Source: JAAYUJ01 sp963698165 (GTDB lineage: Bacteria; Desulfobacterota; Syntrophobacteria; Syntrophobacterales; Syntrophobacteraceae). From it: DNA of 64,000 nt. The position numbers were made by a program, and so were the translations under genes. This document shows, in pieces, positions 17,317 to 27,258 of this stretch. Within the stretch, counting starts at the first letter, position 1. Every line of letters starts with the position of its first letter. The notes beneath the pieces were generated by a model. That model was not told the origin of the DNA. It did not search any database and worked only from the letters and a program-made list of their open reading frames with translations. The stretch lies in assembly GCA_963698165.1 (NCBI GenBank), contig CAVOPT010000023.1:1-64000 (forward strand), in the 5' to 3' direction.

Positions 17317-18279
17317 TCAGGGTCTGCGGTGGGTGCGGGCGATAGTTTTCATTCGCCTCAGGGACGCCCGGCGGAGTTCCCGCAGAGGGCCCCTGGGTTT
17401 CAGGGCTTCGTGGAGGGCACGGTGGCAAAGGGCGATGTTTTCGCTGTGCTGGCAGACCAGGAAGAAATCGATGGTGCTCGCAAGGCCCCGCCGGATCATC
17501 TCATTCCATGAGTAATTGCCCGAGACGGCGGCCATGTCGAGGTCGTCGCTGAAGAGTATCCCCTGGAACCCCATGGTTTCCCGCAGGAGCCTCCTGTTGA
17601 TGATTTCCGACAGGGTGGCCGGATATTCCGTGTCCAGAAGCGGATATCGGGCATGGGAGGTCATGATGCAGTGGACTCCCGCCTTGGCGGCTTCCCTGAA
17701 AGGAAACAGGTCCCTTTCCATGGCGCTCCGGTCCGGCCACTGAATGACTGGGGCGTGGTGATGGGGGTCTTTTCGTGCACCTCCCAGGCCGGGGAAGTGC
17801 TTGGCCGTGGCAGAGACGCCATTCCCTTGAAGCGTCCTGATCCACGCCGCTCCGAGTTCCGCGACCCTCTCCCCGTCGTTTCCCAGGGACCGGGCTTCCA
17901 TGAAGTGATCCTCTCCGTTGGGCACCAGGTCCAGAACGGGTGCAAAGTTGATGTGGATGCCCGCTTCCTGGAGTTCCCGTGCGGCGATGGTCTGCCATTT
18001 CTCGATGGCCGGGATGCCCTCCGCCCCCAGGGTGCTGGCCGAGGGGAGTCTGGTGAACGGAGGCACGAGGCGCTGCACCGGGCCCCCCTCCTGGTCGATG
18101 GCCACCCAGAGAGGCCGTCCGAGGGTCTCTATCGAAAAGCCGCGAACGGCCTCGAGGAGATCAATCAACTGGCGAGGACTTTCGATGTTCCTCCTGAAAA
18201 GGACGATTCCGCCGACGCGGAACTCCCTGACAATGGCTTTGAGCTCCTCGTCCAGGGTGAGCCCCTGGAATCCGACCAT
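17317..18279 (-). CDS. nagZ: Glycoside hydrolase family 3, NagZ-like beta-N-acetylhexosaminidase
   Basis: A 320-residue TIM-barrel enzyme expected to release N-acetylglucosamine from muropeptides during wall recycling. Seen: GGIVLFRRN, VAIDQEGGPVQRL, INFAPVLDL, the substrate-loop KHFPGLGGARKDPHHHAP, and FSDDLDMAAV with the nucleophile Asp. The family loop is usually KHFPGHGDT..DSH; here the His-Asp portion is altered and rich in His, so the acid/base residue should be checked. No signal peptide is present, so it is cytosolic. The start is uncertain: ATG at 18279 leaves fewer N-terminal residues than usual, and the frame is open to 18324 without a standard start codon. Confidence 0.8.
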   Translation of the reverse strand: MVGFQGLTLDEELKAIVREFRVGGIVLFRRNIESPRQLIDLLEAVRGFSIETLGRPLWVAIDQEGGPVQRLVPPFTRLPSASTLGAEGIPAIEKWQTIAARELQEAGIHINFAPVLDLVPNGEDHFMEARSLGNDGERVAELGAAWIRTLQGNGVSATAKHFPGLGGARKDPHHHAPVIQWPDRSAMERDLFPFREAAKAGVHCIMTSHARYPLLDTEYPATLSEIINRRLLRETMGFQGILFSDDLDMAAVSGNYSWNEMIRRGLASTIDFFLVCQHSENIALCHRALHEALKPRGPLRELRRASLRRMKTIARTHRRP

Positions 18280-18430
18280 CAGGTGAAGTCCCGGATCGTC
18301 ATCGTGTTCTCTTCCCTCGATACGTCACGCCTCCCGCTGTTCCCCGGGTTGCAATTGAAACGTCGAACGGTGGGCTGAAGCCGCTAGTTCCCGGCTCCGC
18401 AGATAAGCCCTTGGTTGCTCTCAGCCACAG

Positions 18431-19588
18431 TCAGCCCACGTGGCTCAGAGCCTCGGCAATCTTCACCCGCATGGCTCTCCATGCTGGAAAGAGAGCCGCG
18501 ACTATGCCGATGCCGGCGGTGATACCCGTGCTCATGGCGAGCGTGGTCCATTGGACATGGAAAACGGGGAGCAGTGTCCCCATCTGTTTCGCGAAAACGT
18601 CGGCCACCGGGAAAGAGAGAGCCATTCCCACGATGCCGCCGAACATGGCGATGGCGACGGATTCCCCTGCGATGAGGACAAAGAGAAACCCGTTGCCGAA
18701 TCCCAGGGTCTTTATGACGGCATATTCGGACATGCGGTCCCGGGCGGTCATGGCCATGGTGTTGGCAAGAACGGTGAGGATGACCGCGATGACCACGAAG
18801 GAAACGATGCGGATGGAGATGACGATGGCGTCGGTCATGGCAACGAATCCAAGCTGGAAAGCTTTTTCGGTCTCCGTGAGGGTTTCCGCCGAGGAATTCT
18901 TGAACAGGGCGTCGATGGTCTGGGATATCTCCTGCGCCTCCATGGGCTCTCGGATCTGGACGACGTACCAGCCCACCTTGCCGCTTCTGAAAGGGGCGCC
19001 CTTCTTGAGGGTTTCGTCCAGGTAATCCCAGTGGAAGAAGAATTGGGTCTCGTCGGTGGATTTGGCCGCCCCCCGGTAAATGCCCCGCAGCACGAAACGC
19101 CATTCTCCCGGGTAGATGTTTCCCGCGAGCGGTATGGCGTCCCCGAGCTTCCACCCGTACTTTTCGATGAGCTTCCTTCCCGCGACGCATGCGTTGCGCT
19201 GGCTCTTGAAGATCCTCATCTGATCTTCCGGGATGATGAATTCGGGAAAAAGGTCGAAGAAGTTCTCCGATCCGATGGCGATGCGGGGAAAGAACTGCTT
19301 CTCGTCCACGTAGACCCCGGCGAACCAGTTGGCATAGCTCACCTGGCTAACTCCCGGCACCTGGAGGATTTTCTGTTTGTAGCTCAAGGGCATGGGGAAG
19401 ATCAGGGAAACCGCGTTGCGGGTGACCAGTCGGTTGGGCGATGCGGCGGAAACCCCGGCATACCAGGCGTCCACCACCGTTCGCAGGAGGCAGAAGGCGA
19501 GGATCGCCACGGCCATTCCAAGAATGGTGAGGCTCGTGCGCAACCGGTGGCGTCCGGTGTTGCGGAGAATGAGCTTGAGCAGTTGCAT
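18431..19588 (-). CDS. ABC transporter permease, FtsX/MacB type
   Basis: A 385-residue membrane protein with one N-terminal helix (about 18-43), a periplasmic domain of about 200 residues and three C-terminal helices (about 255-280, 300-330 and 345-370). This is the MacB/LolC arrangement. It is the last gene of a three-gene operon with a membrane-fusion protein and an ATPase, which predicts a tripartite exporter or a mechanotransmission system. No outer-membrane factor gene is next to it. The substrate cannot be read from sequence. Confidence 0.88.
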   Translation of the reverse strand: MQLLKLILRNTGRHRLRTSLTILGMAVAILAFCLLRTVVDAWYAGVSAASPNRLVTRNAVSLIFPMPLSYKQKILQVPGVSQVSYANWFAGVYVDEKQFFPRIAIGSENFFDLFPEFIIPEDQMRIFKSQRNACVAGRKLIEKYGWKLGDAIPLAGNIYPGEWRFVLRGIYRGAAKSTDETQFFFHWDYLDETLKKGAPFRSGKVGWYVVQIREPMEAQEISQTIDALFKNSSAETLTETEKAFQLGFVAMTDAIVISIRIVSFVVIAVILTVLANTMAMTARDRMSEYAVIKTLGFGNGFLFVLIAGESVAIAMFGGIVGMALSFPVADVFAKQMGTLLPVFHVQWTTLAMSTGITAGIGIVAALFPAWRAMRVKIAEALSHVG

Positions 19589-19633
19589 GGCGCGGAGACG
19601 ATCCTTCCTCGTCGTCCTGGTCGGGCAGGGCTC

Positions 19634-20347
19634 CTACTGCCCCGCGTTGTTGAGAACGCCCTTGTGGAGGTGCCGGATGACCCCCGCTTTTTGAGCGGCG
19701 CTGGGGTCGTGGGTCACCATGATGATGGTTTTGCCGAAGTCCCGGTTCAGTTGAACCATGAGCTCCAGCACCTCGGAGGCGGAAACCCTGTCGAGATCTC
19801 CCGTCGGTTCATCGGCCACGAGAATGGTGGGATCGGTGACGATGGCCCTGGCTATGGCCACCCGCTGCTGCTCGCCCCCTGAGAGCTCTTTCGGGTAGTG
19901 ATGCACCCGGTGGGAGAGGCCCACCAGTTCCAGGGCCAGCATGGCGTGTTCGCGCCGCTCCCTTCGGGACAGGTTCCGCAGGAGAAGGGGGAGCTCCACG
20001 TTTTCCAGGCCGGTCAGAACAGGCAGCAGATTGTAGAACTGAAATATGAACCCCACGTGATTGGTCCGCCACTGGGCGAGCTCCGATTCTCCGAGCTGCG
20101 TGATGTCGGTGCCCGCGATGACCAGGCGTCCCTCGTCGGGGCTGTCTATTCCAGCGATGAGATTGAGGAGGGTCGACTTGCCGGAACCCGAAGGTCCCAT
20201 CAGGGCGACGAAGCTTCCCTCGTCGATGGTGAGATCGATGCCGCTGAGAACGGAGATGACCTGGGAGCCCCGACGGTAGGACTTGGAAACCTTGTCGATG
20301 AGGACGATGGGCTCGTTGTGGAACCCCGGTGCATCGGTCACGGTCAT
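19634..20347 (-). CDS. ABC transporter ATP-binding protein, LolD/MacB type
   Basis: A 237-residue ATPase with Walker A GPSGSGKST, Q-loop FQFYNLLP, signature LSGGEQQRVAIARA, Walker B ILVADEPTGDLD and switch His in VTHDP. These are typical of the LolD/MacB subfamily that pairs with FtsX-like permeases. ATG at 20347 overlaps the stop of the membrane-fusion gene by four bases (ATGA), so translation is coupled; the open frame extends further upstream to 20479 without support. The permease follows after 45 bases. Confidence 0.92.
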   Translation of the reverse strand: MTVTDAPGFHNEPIVLIDKVSKSYRRGSQVISVLSGIDLTIDEGSFVALMGPSGSGKSTLLNLIAGIDSPDEGRLVIAGTDITQLGESELAQWRTNHVGFIFQFYNLLPVLTGLENVELPLLLRNLSRRERREHAMLALELVGLSHRVHHYPKELSGGEQQRVAIARAIVTDPTILVADEPTGDLDRVSASEVLELMVQLNRDFGKTIIMVTHDPSAAQKAGVIRHLHKGVLNNAGQ

Positions 20348-21567
20348 TCCGCCGCCTTGATCTTGTCGCCCGGTTTCAGATTCGTGGGAGGTTTCATGAC
20401 GACTTTCTCGCCATCCGCCAGGGTTTTCTCCAGGACGACGTAATCCCCGTTGAAGAGTGGGTCGGGAAGGGGAACCCACCGGGCCCGGTCGTCCTCGACC
20501 TTGAAAAGCCCCCGGGTGCCGTTGCGCTCGATCAGGGCGTCCCGGTGCACCGCCAGGAATGGCCGCGACTCCGCACCGGTTAGAGGCCTGGAGAGAAACG
20601 CCACTTTCGCGCTCATCTCGGGGAGGACGCGTGGGTCTAGGCTGTCGAAGGCCACCTTGACCATAACGGTCCCCCTGGTGCGGTCCGCTGTCGGGACTAT
20701 GGTGCTCACTTTCCCGGGGAAGCGGGCGTCCGGAAGGGAGTCCAGCTGGATCTCGCAGGCCTGCCCGGCGCTGACCCTCGAGAGGAAGGATTCCGAAACA
20801 TCGGCTTCCACCATCAGGGAAGACATGTCCGCCATGGTCACCACCGCCGCTCTTGCAAGGGCCGAGGAGCCGAAGGGGGCGACCACCTCCCCCACGTCGG
20901 CATTCTTGGTGAGAACGACCCCGTCGAAGGGGGCGCGGATGTTGGTGTATTCCAGGAGGATCGCAGCCCGATTCGCGGCGGCTTCGAGAGCCTTGATGTT
21001 GGCTCGAGCCGTTTCCACCGCCGACTTGCTCTTGGTGTAACGGTCCTCGGCGTCTTCGAAGGAGGCCCGAGGGATCACCCGGTCCTCCCAGAGGTTCCTG
21101 TATCGCCTCAAGGTCCTCCCGGAGCTGGCGGAATCGGTGTGGGCCCGGACCAGCTCGGTTCGCGCGGCGGCCAACTGGGCTTCCACCTGCCGCTTTTCCG
21201 CCTCCATGTCATTGCTCTCCAGCCTGCCGATGAGGTCGCCTTCCTTCACCCGGCTCCCCTCGATGACCCCCAGGTACTCGAGGCGCCCGGTGCCCTTGGA
21301 TGCGACGGAGGCTTTGCGCTGAGCCACGACGTAACCACTGGCGTTGAACTCGGTGACGGCCTGGGAAGGATAGACCCAGCTCACCGAAACCATTCTCACC
21401 GGCTTGGTTGGGCTGAGCAGTCCTTCCGAATGGAGGTAAATGGGGATGGCAGCAAGGGCCGCCACAAGGAGCACAAGCCAGAGAACTTTGCGCCTCCTCC
21501 TTTTCTTGGGGAAGGCTTGTTCATTTTGGGATATCTTCAGCTTGGACAGTTTTTCAGGATCCATCAT
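20344..21567 (-). CDS. Membrane-fusion protein, HlyD/MacA family
   Basis: A 407-residue periplasmic adaptor. A basic KKRRRRK stretch precedes one membrane helix (about 28-46). Barrel and lipoyl-like segments (ASGYVVAQRKASVAS, EGSRVKEGDLIGRL), a coiled-coil hairpin of about 90 residues and the second lipoyl half (IRAPFDGVVLTKNADVGEVV) follow. It would link the inner-membrane ABC transporter to an outer-membrane exit duct. It is the first gene of the operon. Start ATG at 21567 or the adjacent ATG at 21564; the ribosome site is weak. Confidence 0.88.
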   Translation of the reverse strand: MMDPEKLSKLKISQNEQAFPKKRRRRKVLWLVLLVAALAAIPIYLHSEGLLSPTKPVRMVSVSWVYPSQAVTEFNASGYVVAQRKASVASKGTGRLEYLGVIEGSRVKEGDLIGRLESNDMEAEKRQVEAQLAAARTELVRAHTDSASSGRTLRRYRNLWEDRVIPRASFEDAEDRYTKSKSAVETARANIKALEAAANRAAILLEYTNIRAPFDGVVLTKNADVGEVVAPFGSSALARAAVVTMADMSSLMVEADVSESFLSRVSAGQACEIQLDSLPDARFPGKVSTIVPTADRTRGTVMVKVAFDSLDPRVLPEMSAKVAFLSRPLTGAESRPFLAVHRDALIERNGTRGLFKVEDDRARWVPLPDPLFNGDYVVLEKTLADGEKVVMKPPTNLKPGDKIKAAE

Positions 21568-22178
21568 GTCGATCCACGTTCATGCGAGAAACTCTAATGG
21601 GCCTGCGCAGTCCCTCATGCCCCTCCGGGGCACCCGACAGGCTGAGAGGCTTGGACTCTACCGCAGAGGCTGCCGAGAGTGCGGAGATACTCCTTGACCA
21701 ACTTGTTCTCTCGGCGATCTCAGCGCGCTCAGCGGTGAAATGCTTTTCATGGCGGATGGGTGAGGCCAGGGAGAGATCCCCCGTCAACCCGCCCCACTCA
21801 ATGGCGCAAAGGTGCGGGGTTCTTCATTCCCGGCCCTCGACGTCAGCGACCTATAACACAAAAGACCATGAAAGGGCCAGAGGGGACTCCCGCCGTGCCG
21901 ATGCGGCGAAATGCCCCATTCGGCCGTGAGCCGACCGACTCGGACAGCTCTTCCGGGCTGCCACAGGCAGGCGGATACCTTCCAATCCCTCGATGCTTCA
22001 GCGAGAATTTGAAGCTCCCTCGCCCCCGATTGGGGGGAGAGGGCTGAGGTGAGGGGTTTACCAAGGCCGATTCACCCTAACCCTCTCCCTTGGATGGAGG
22101 GAACGGTCGCCGCCCTGCATTGGATCTGGAAATTCCGTTGCAGTATTTGCTGAAAAAGGGATAAAGCGAGGATAACCC
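21568..22178. other. Gene-free intergenic region with repeat fragments
   Basis: These 611 bases between divergent genes contain no supported gene. Two repeat-like parts are visible. CCGCAGAGGCTGCCGAGAG...CTCTCGGCGATCTCAGCG (21660-21728) is the end-to-end palindromic type seen also near 31446 and 63731. A CCCTCGCCCCCGATTGGGG region with CCCTCTCCCTTGG (22018-22100) resembles the C/G-rich element at 50460-50690. Both look like dispersed intergenic repeats. Confidence 0.5.
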
Positions 22179-23886
22179 GTGAGTTCAATGAATAAACCCG
22201 AGGGAGAGAATGGGGCGGGGGAGATCGTCCTCATCTTTCCACCCGCCGTTCATCCCACGAGCCCGCCTCTCGGGATCGCCTCACTCAAGGCGTATCTCGA
22301 GAAAAATTCCGGTTTGGCCTCGGTCAGGACCCTGGACCTGAACCTGAGGTTCCACGCCCAGGCGCTGACCTGGATCCAGGAAAAGCGCCTTCGGCTGAAG
22401 CTCGCCGGGTTGGAACCGGATGTGACGGCCTCGAAGATCATCGAAGCGGTTGATCTGTTCCAGGGAAAAGAAGGACTGGACGCCTTTCTCGATCCGGCCC
22501 GCTATGATGGATGCGCGGACTTCTATCGAAGGTTCGCCGCCGTGCTCCACGGACTCTTCGATAATTTCGCCCGCCGCATCCTCACCGGAATGCCCGTTCC
22601 GCCCCTCATCCACAGATTTTTCAAGGAGCTCCTGGAGCCTCTGCTGGACCCCGCTCCAAAACTTGCCGGCTTCTCGATTCTCTTCAGTCAGCAGCTCACC
22701 TTCGCCTGCCTCCTTGCCGGCTTTCTGAAGAACAGGGGCTCCCGGGTGGCGTTCGGCGGGGCCACCCTCTCGGTCATGCCTCATCCGGAGCGCCTTTTGA
22801 AAGAACCCGTGCCGCTGCGGGTGGGAGAGGAGCGCCGTCTGCTGGAACTTGGGCAGGGTGGTGGACTGCCTGTTCGTGGGGGAAGGGGAAAGAGGGCTCG
22901 CCGCTCTGGCCGCCTGCGGGGAGAGAGACCTGGAGACGGTGCCGGGCCTTGTCTTCGTCGACAAGGGACGGGTCCGCGGGAACCCGCCCGAAGCGGTGAA
23001 GGACCTCGATGAGCTTCCCCTGCCGGACTTCAGCAACTTTCACCTGGAAGCCTATCATTCACCGGTCCCCGTTCTCCCTTACCTTTCTTCCCGTGGGTGC
23101 TTCTGGGGGCGTTGTGCATTCTGCACTCACCAGAAGACCTACCTCGCCTACCGGGAAGAATCCGTGGAGAAGACCGTGGAGGCGCTTGCCGCCTTGAAGG
23201 AGCGCCATGGGGTCAGCCATTTCAACCTGGTGGACGAAATGATTCACCCCAACAGGTTCCGGAGTTTGGCACAGGCGTTGGTGCGGAAAAGCCTCAGGGT
23301 CCGTTGGTCGGCCTATGCCAAACCGACCAGGGGCTTCGATGGGGACACCCTGAACGAGCTCCACCGCGCAGGCCTGAGGGTGGTCCTGTGGGGCGTGGAA
23401 TCGGGCAGTCAGAGGGTTCTCGACGCCATGAAGAAAGGAGTGCGCGTGGAGGACGCGGGAAGGGTGCTCACCTCCTCCCATGGCGCGGGCATCTGGAACC
23501 TCGTTTTCCTGCTGTTCGGCTTTCCGTCGGAAACCGAAGCGGAGTGGGAGGCGACCCTGGGCTTTCTCGAGGACCATCGGGAATCCGTCGACGCTCTTTC
23601 CAAGTCCCGTTTCGTCCTTGTTGCGGGATCGGATGTGATGGAGAATCCTCATCGCTTCGGCATTTCGGAGGTCCTTGGCCGCGATGGGCGCGATCCCATT
23701 TCCATCGCCCATGATTACCGGGTATCGATCGGGCTCACCCCAGAGGAAGTCCAAGACGGCTTCGAACGGCAAATCCCTTTGCTGGACCGCTTTGGGCGCT
23801 CTCCCCATTTCGGGGTCCTCCGGGACCACCTGTTGGTGCATGCGTCGGCGCCAGTCGCTGCTAACTCCAGGCTTTTCGGGGTCTGA
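22179..23886 (+). CDS. B12-binding radical SAM protein, split by a frameshift
   Basis: Two overlapping frames make one protein of about 569 residues. The first frame (22179 to about 22850) gives a cobalamin-binding N-terminal domain (VLIFPPAVHPTSPPLGIASL) with a long helical region. The second (from about 22850) gives LFVGEGE, SSRGCFWGRCAFCTHQKTY with the iron-sulfur cysteines, VDEMIHP and VVLWGVESGSQRVLDAM of a radical SAM barrel. Dropping one base between about 22800 and 22855 joins them. GTG at 22179 has GAGGA six bases upstream. The cluster motif is C-x4-C-x2-C rather than the common C-x3-C-x2-C. Substrate unknown; a methyltransferase or peptide modification role is possible. Confidence 0.8.
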
Positions 23887-24128
23887 GGTGGTCTGAGGTG
23901 TCGAAGGGCATATGCGGACTCTGGCAGGAGGGGCGGCAGGAAAACGAAACGCTGCCAGCCACCCAATGGCGTTCGGCTGTTTAGTCGGGCAAGATAGCAA
24001 GTACGGTGGGCAGCTGTGGTGAGTGGGATTGCCAACAACCAGCAATCCCCTCCCAAAGCTGTGTCGTTCTACTCACATTCTTGCGTTTGGGTCACAAACC
24101 AACATTTTGACGACAAGGCCGGGTCAGT

Positions 24129-25940
24129 CTAAACGAGGCGCAAGAAATCCTTCTTTGAATAGCTTCGGTTTCCTTGTGTGGCGTTCGGACCGTCGGTTCC
24201 GCCGTCTCCACCGGTATTGCCCTCCAGCGTGTCGAAGGTCTGATCGTTGAGAGCCAGTACAATACCGGTATGATTCCAATCCGTTGGAGAGACGCGGACC
24301 ACGAATATCCGACCAGGGCGAAGCTTGGATCTTCGCTTCATGACGTCCGAAACCTCGGCTTCAGGAATGAACCGCCCATCGGCCTTTGCATCCTTCACGA
24401 GTTCGTCCACCCCCACCTGCCTCTGAAATGGAACGTTCTTGCCAAGATCGCGCGCGGCCTGAGCCACCATGAAGCAGACGAAGCCCGCACACCATCGCTG
24501 CTTCTCCCCCTCTTGGCCCTGCATGTAAAGGCGTACCCATGGGCCTCGGTTGTTGCCACCGATTTCCACAGGCATTTCATTGATGTGCTGACGGGCCACT
24601 CGTACCACGGCATCCTCGATGGAAGACGTCGATCCGTGTTCGATCGAGGCAAGTGCTCGCCGCATGGGTGCGGTGAACAGTGCCCAGGTCTCCTGATCGA
24701 GCATGCCGGTTGCTTCTCGGTTTCCCTTCGCCTGAAAGGCCTTCAGTTGATCGGCTGTGGAATCGCCGAAATCCGAATCGACTGGGGTCACGAAGCCGTG
24801 AATGTTCAACCATTCCTGTACCCGTTTGACGCCGCGTTGCTCCACTTTGGTCTTGCCAGCCCCAAGCTTCAGCAAACCCGGATAGGCGAGTTCTTCGGCC
24901 ACGTGTTTGAACGCTTTACTGGAAGTGTCGATGGTCAGGGATGCGATGTGCTCCGTCGCAGCCGCTGGGTTGCTTTCAACTGCCAACTCCTTGTCGATCA
25001 TCACGGCACCGAGATCGACGAGCGCTTTCAAAATGACGGCGGCGCCAGCCTGGCTGGAGACCTCGTTGGGATCGAACTGGTGATCCGCAACATATTTCCC
25101 CTTTCGGTAGTGTTGTGATCCACTCCACAGATACGGTGTCGGAATGCCTCGTCTCTTGTATTCGTTGTTGATCCCGTTATAACGATGCCAATGATACAGC
25201 ACGCTCGCAAGAGACCAGTCGGTGACCTTGTCCAGCTTCTCATAGGCGATGGAATCGCGAGCACTCTCTTCCCAACTGAAAGGCGGTGCCCCGGCAGGGG
25301 GACGCCCCTTGGGGATTCTCACGGTGCGGGCGCTTAGTGAATCGCCATTGTGAAGATGCTGATCGAACCTGAGGCTGCACTCCATCGCGTGGACGACGGC
25401 CACAAACCACCACGGAACAGAGGTGCCCGCCACCGCCGATGCATACCGGCCCTGATTGGCCACGATCTTTTGAGCAATCGCGTTGGCAGTTTTCTTCCAT
25501 TCTGGGCGTATGGTCATCGTGTTCCAGAGCTCAGTGTAGTTCTCAGCCCAGCCAGGGCTCACGGTGGGCACTGTCTCTGGCGGAACAGGCGCTGGCTGGG
25601 GAGGCGGCTCATTTGGTCCCGCATCCTCGAAGTCGTTTCCCTCCAGGTCTTCGCGGAAGGGGCGTTCGTGATCATCGGGTGCTTCTGATACACCGAATGG
25701 CCATGCCAGTGCTATCTTTGTGGCCGCTTCCACTTTTACCCTGAGTTCATCCAACCTGGCAGCGACGGCCAACAGGCCGAGGATCGCCAGGTCGTCAAGG
25801 GCGTCATCGATCTCACCGGCAACTGCTGTCAGCCTGTCCATCTTGGCCCTGTCATTTTGAGCCTTGGCGTCTTTGTATGGCTGTACCAATTGCGCACGAA
25901 GCGCGTTCAATTGGGCGCGCGTCTCCTCTATGCTTGGCAT
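24129..25940 (-). CDS. Multidomain peptidoglycan hydrolase (lysozyme-like, PG-binding, CHAP) without signal peptide
   Basis: A 603-residue protein. Residues 1-85 are coiled coil, followed by an acidic then proline-rich linker (about 90-130). Residues 140-300 resemble a lysozyme-like domain with PWWFVAVVHAMECSLRFDQH (acidic catalytic candidate Glu) and ARTVRIPKGRPP. Residues 365-430 are a PG_binding_1 repeat (VKRVQEWLNIHGF...DQLKAFQ). Residues 445-603 form a CHAP-like amidase/endopeptidase domain (WCAGFVCFMV with the Cys, WNHTGIVLAL with the His). No signal peptide is visible, so delivery must be by lysis, a secretion machine or a phage-like particle. It follows a lipoprotein gene after 18 bases. 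Confidence 0.75.
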   Translation of the reverse strand: MPSIEETRAQLNALRAQLVQPYKDAKAQNDRAKMDRLTAVAGEIDDALDDLAILGLLAVAARLDELRVKVEAATKIALAWPFGVSEAPDDHERPFREDLEGNDFEDAGPNEPPPQPAPVPPETVPTVSPGWAENYTELWNTMTIRPEWKKTANAIAQKIVANQGRYASAVAGTSVPWWFVAVVHAMECSLRFDQHLHNGDSLSARTVRIPKGRPPAGAPPFSWEESARDSIAYEKLDKVTDWSLASVLYHWHRYNGINNEYKRRGIPTPYLWSGSQHYRKGKYVADHQFDPNEVSSQAGAAVILKALVDLGAVMIDKELAVESNPAAATEHIASLTIDTSSKAFKHVAEELAYPGLLKLGAGKTKVEQRGVKRVQEWLNIHGFVTPVDSDFGDSTADQLKAFQAKGNREATGMLDQETWALFTAPMRRALASIEHGSTSSIEDAVVRVARQHINEMPVEIGGNNRGPWVRLYMQGQEGEKQRWCAGFVCFMVAQAARDLGKNVPFQRQVGVDELVKDAKADGRFIPEAEVSDVMKRRSKLRPGRIFVVRVSPTDWNHTGIVLALNDQTFDTLEGNTGGDGGTDGPNATQGNRSYSKKDFLRLV

Positions 25941-25958
25941 GCTGCACCTCCAGTTCGG

Positions 25959-26846
25959 CTATTCTCGGGTTCTCAGGGTCTTGATCTGTTCCGCCAAGAC
26001 CCTCAACTCGATAGAGGCTTCCGCCAGACTTGCAAGGTCGGCAGAGGGCGCCTCAGTCATCGCGGCCACCACGGCGGCATTCATGGCAACCAAAGTTTTG
26101 TCCAGGAGGATGACCCACGCTGCAAGCATCGCACGGTCGTTTTCCAGGGCGGCCCGGCCTTCCATTGAAATGCCGCTCGGCTCTTCCAAAGATCCTCGCT
26201 GTACCCGCGCCCTTTTTAGGACCTCAAACATCGCTGGCGTGCCCTTGCGCAATGCCAGCAGAAGATCGCGCATGGAAGGATATGCGGCGATGAGTTGCTT
26301 GCGAAACGCGCAGCGACTGGCGAATGTTGCAACCTCCTTGATGACGGGCGCTGCAAGCTGCAAGGCTTGAACCGATTTTGACACCAATTCGGTGGCGCCG
26401 GGAATTGCCGCCGCTCCCGCCAATGCCGCTTGAGAGGCTGCTATGGCACCCGTGATGTTTGTCGCCAGCGTACCGATGCGGTTTGACAGGACTGCCGCAG
26501 CCTCCCCGTTTGCGAGACCGCCCAACGCATCATTATAGGTCTTCAGTGATTTGACTGATGTGCGAATGGATCCGGTGATGGGTGGGTCAACATTTTCGAC
26601 GAAATAGGCTGCCTGGTCCGGATTGAACTCCGGAATTTCGCTGGAATGCCTGAGGCGCCTCAGAACGACTGTCCTTTCAGCCCGTGCCAAAGAGTCGAGG
26701 ATGACTTCACCATGCTCGTATTGTGTATCGAAGGCCTGATTATAGAGCTGGAATTCGGCAACTCCGCGGGTTGCACAACCGCACAACGTCGCTCCGAGGA
26801 AAAGGATCAAAAAAACGCCCAAGAGACGCCAATACATCACTTTCAT
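25959..26846 (-). CDS. Lipoprotein of unknown function
   Basis: A 295-residue predicted lipoprotein with hydrophobic N-terminus and lipobox LCGC (cysteine near residue 24). The mature part is almost entirely helical, rich in Ala and acidic/basic pairs. It precedes the peptidoglycan hydrolase on the same strand, and its ATG overlaps the stop of a possible 40-residue gene by four bases. It could tether or neutralise the hydrolase, or belong to a delivery apparatus. Those roles are inference; I do not recognise the family. Confidence 0.7.
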   Translation of the reverse strand: MKVMYWRLLGVFLILFLGATLCGCATRGVAEFQLYNQAFDTQYEHGEVILDSLARAERTVVLRRLRHSSEIPEFNPDQAAYFVENVDPPITGSIRTSVKSLKTYNDALGGLANGEAAAVLSNRIGTLATNITGAIAASQAALAGAAAIPGATELVSKSVQALQLAAPVIKEVATFASRCAFRKQLIAAYPSMRDLLLALRKGTPAMFEVLKRARVQRGSLEEPSGISMEGRAALENDRAMLAAWVILLDKTLVAMNAAVVAAMTEAPSADLASLAEASIELRVLAEQIKTLRTRE

Positions 26847-26965
26847 CGTTGCCCCCTCTCAGCAAGCAATTGGATTGTCTTTTGAGTCTCTTTCAACGCG
26901 ATCTGGCGTTGCTCGACTTCCTGCGAAACGGGGGCCTGCAAATACCAACAGGCCTCTCGCCCCAT
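26843..26965 (-). CDS. Possible 40-residue protein coupled to the lipoprotein gene
   Basis: A short frame with AGGTGG six bases before the ATG at 26965 and a stop overlapping the lipoprotein start (ATGA). It encodes a mostly helical, charged peptide ending in KTIQLLAERGQR. The overlap and ribosome site support translation; no known family is recognised. It may be a leader peptide or the surviving tail of a longer gene. A CTCCTCCC/GGGAGGAG hairpin (27010-27030) lies 45 bases upstream. Confidence 0.4.
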   Translation of the reverse strand: MGREACWYLQAPVSQEVEQRQIALKETQKTIQLLAERGQR

Positions 26966-27258
26966 TTGGCCACCTGAAAAAAGTGTCCGGCGGTCAAACC
27001 AGAGAGCATCTCCTCCCGCTGGGGGAGGAGAATCGCAGGGCGGTTCCTTCGCCTCGACGAGAGAGACTGGATTGGAGTTCAAGCAACTGCTGAAACAGTG
27101 TCTATCATGATGGGCAACGAAGAATCGTTCAATTTGAACTGAAGAGACACGTCGTCCAAGGGGCAAGAGCAATTGAATGTGACAGGTCTACGGTCCTTTG
27201 AATCGACCGGAAAGTCGCCATGGAAGCTCTGGTGCATTTCCAAATTTCATTGGAACGG

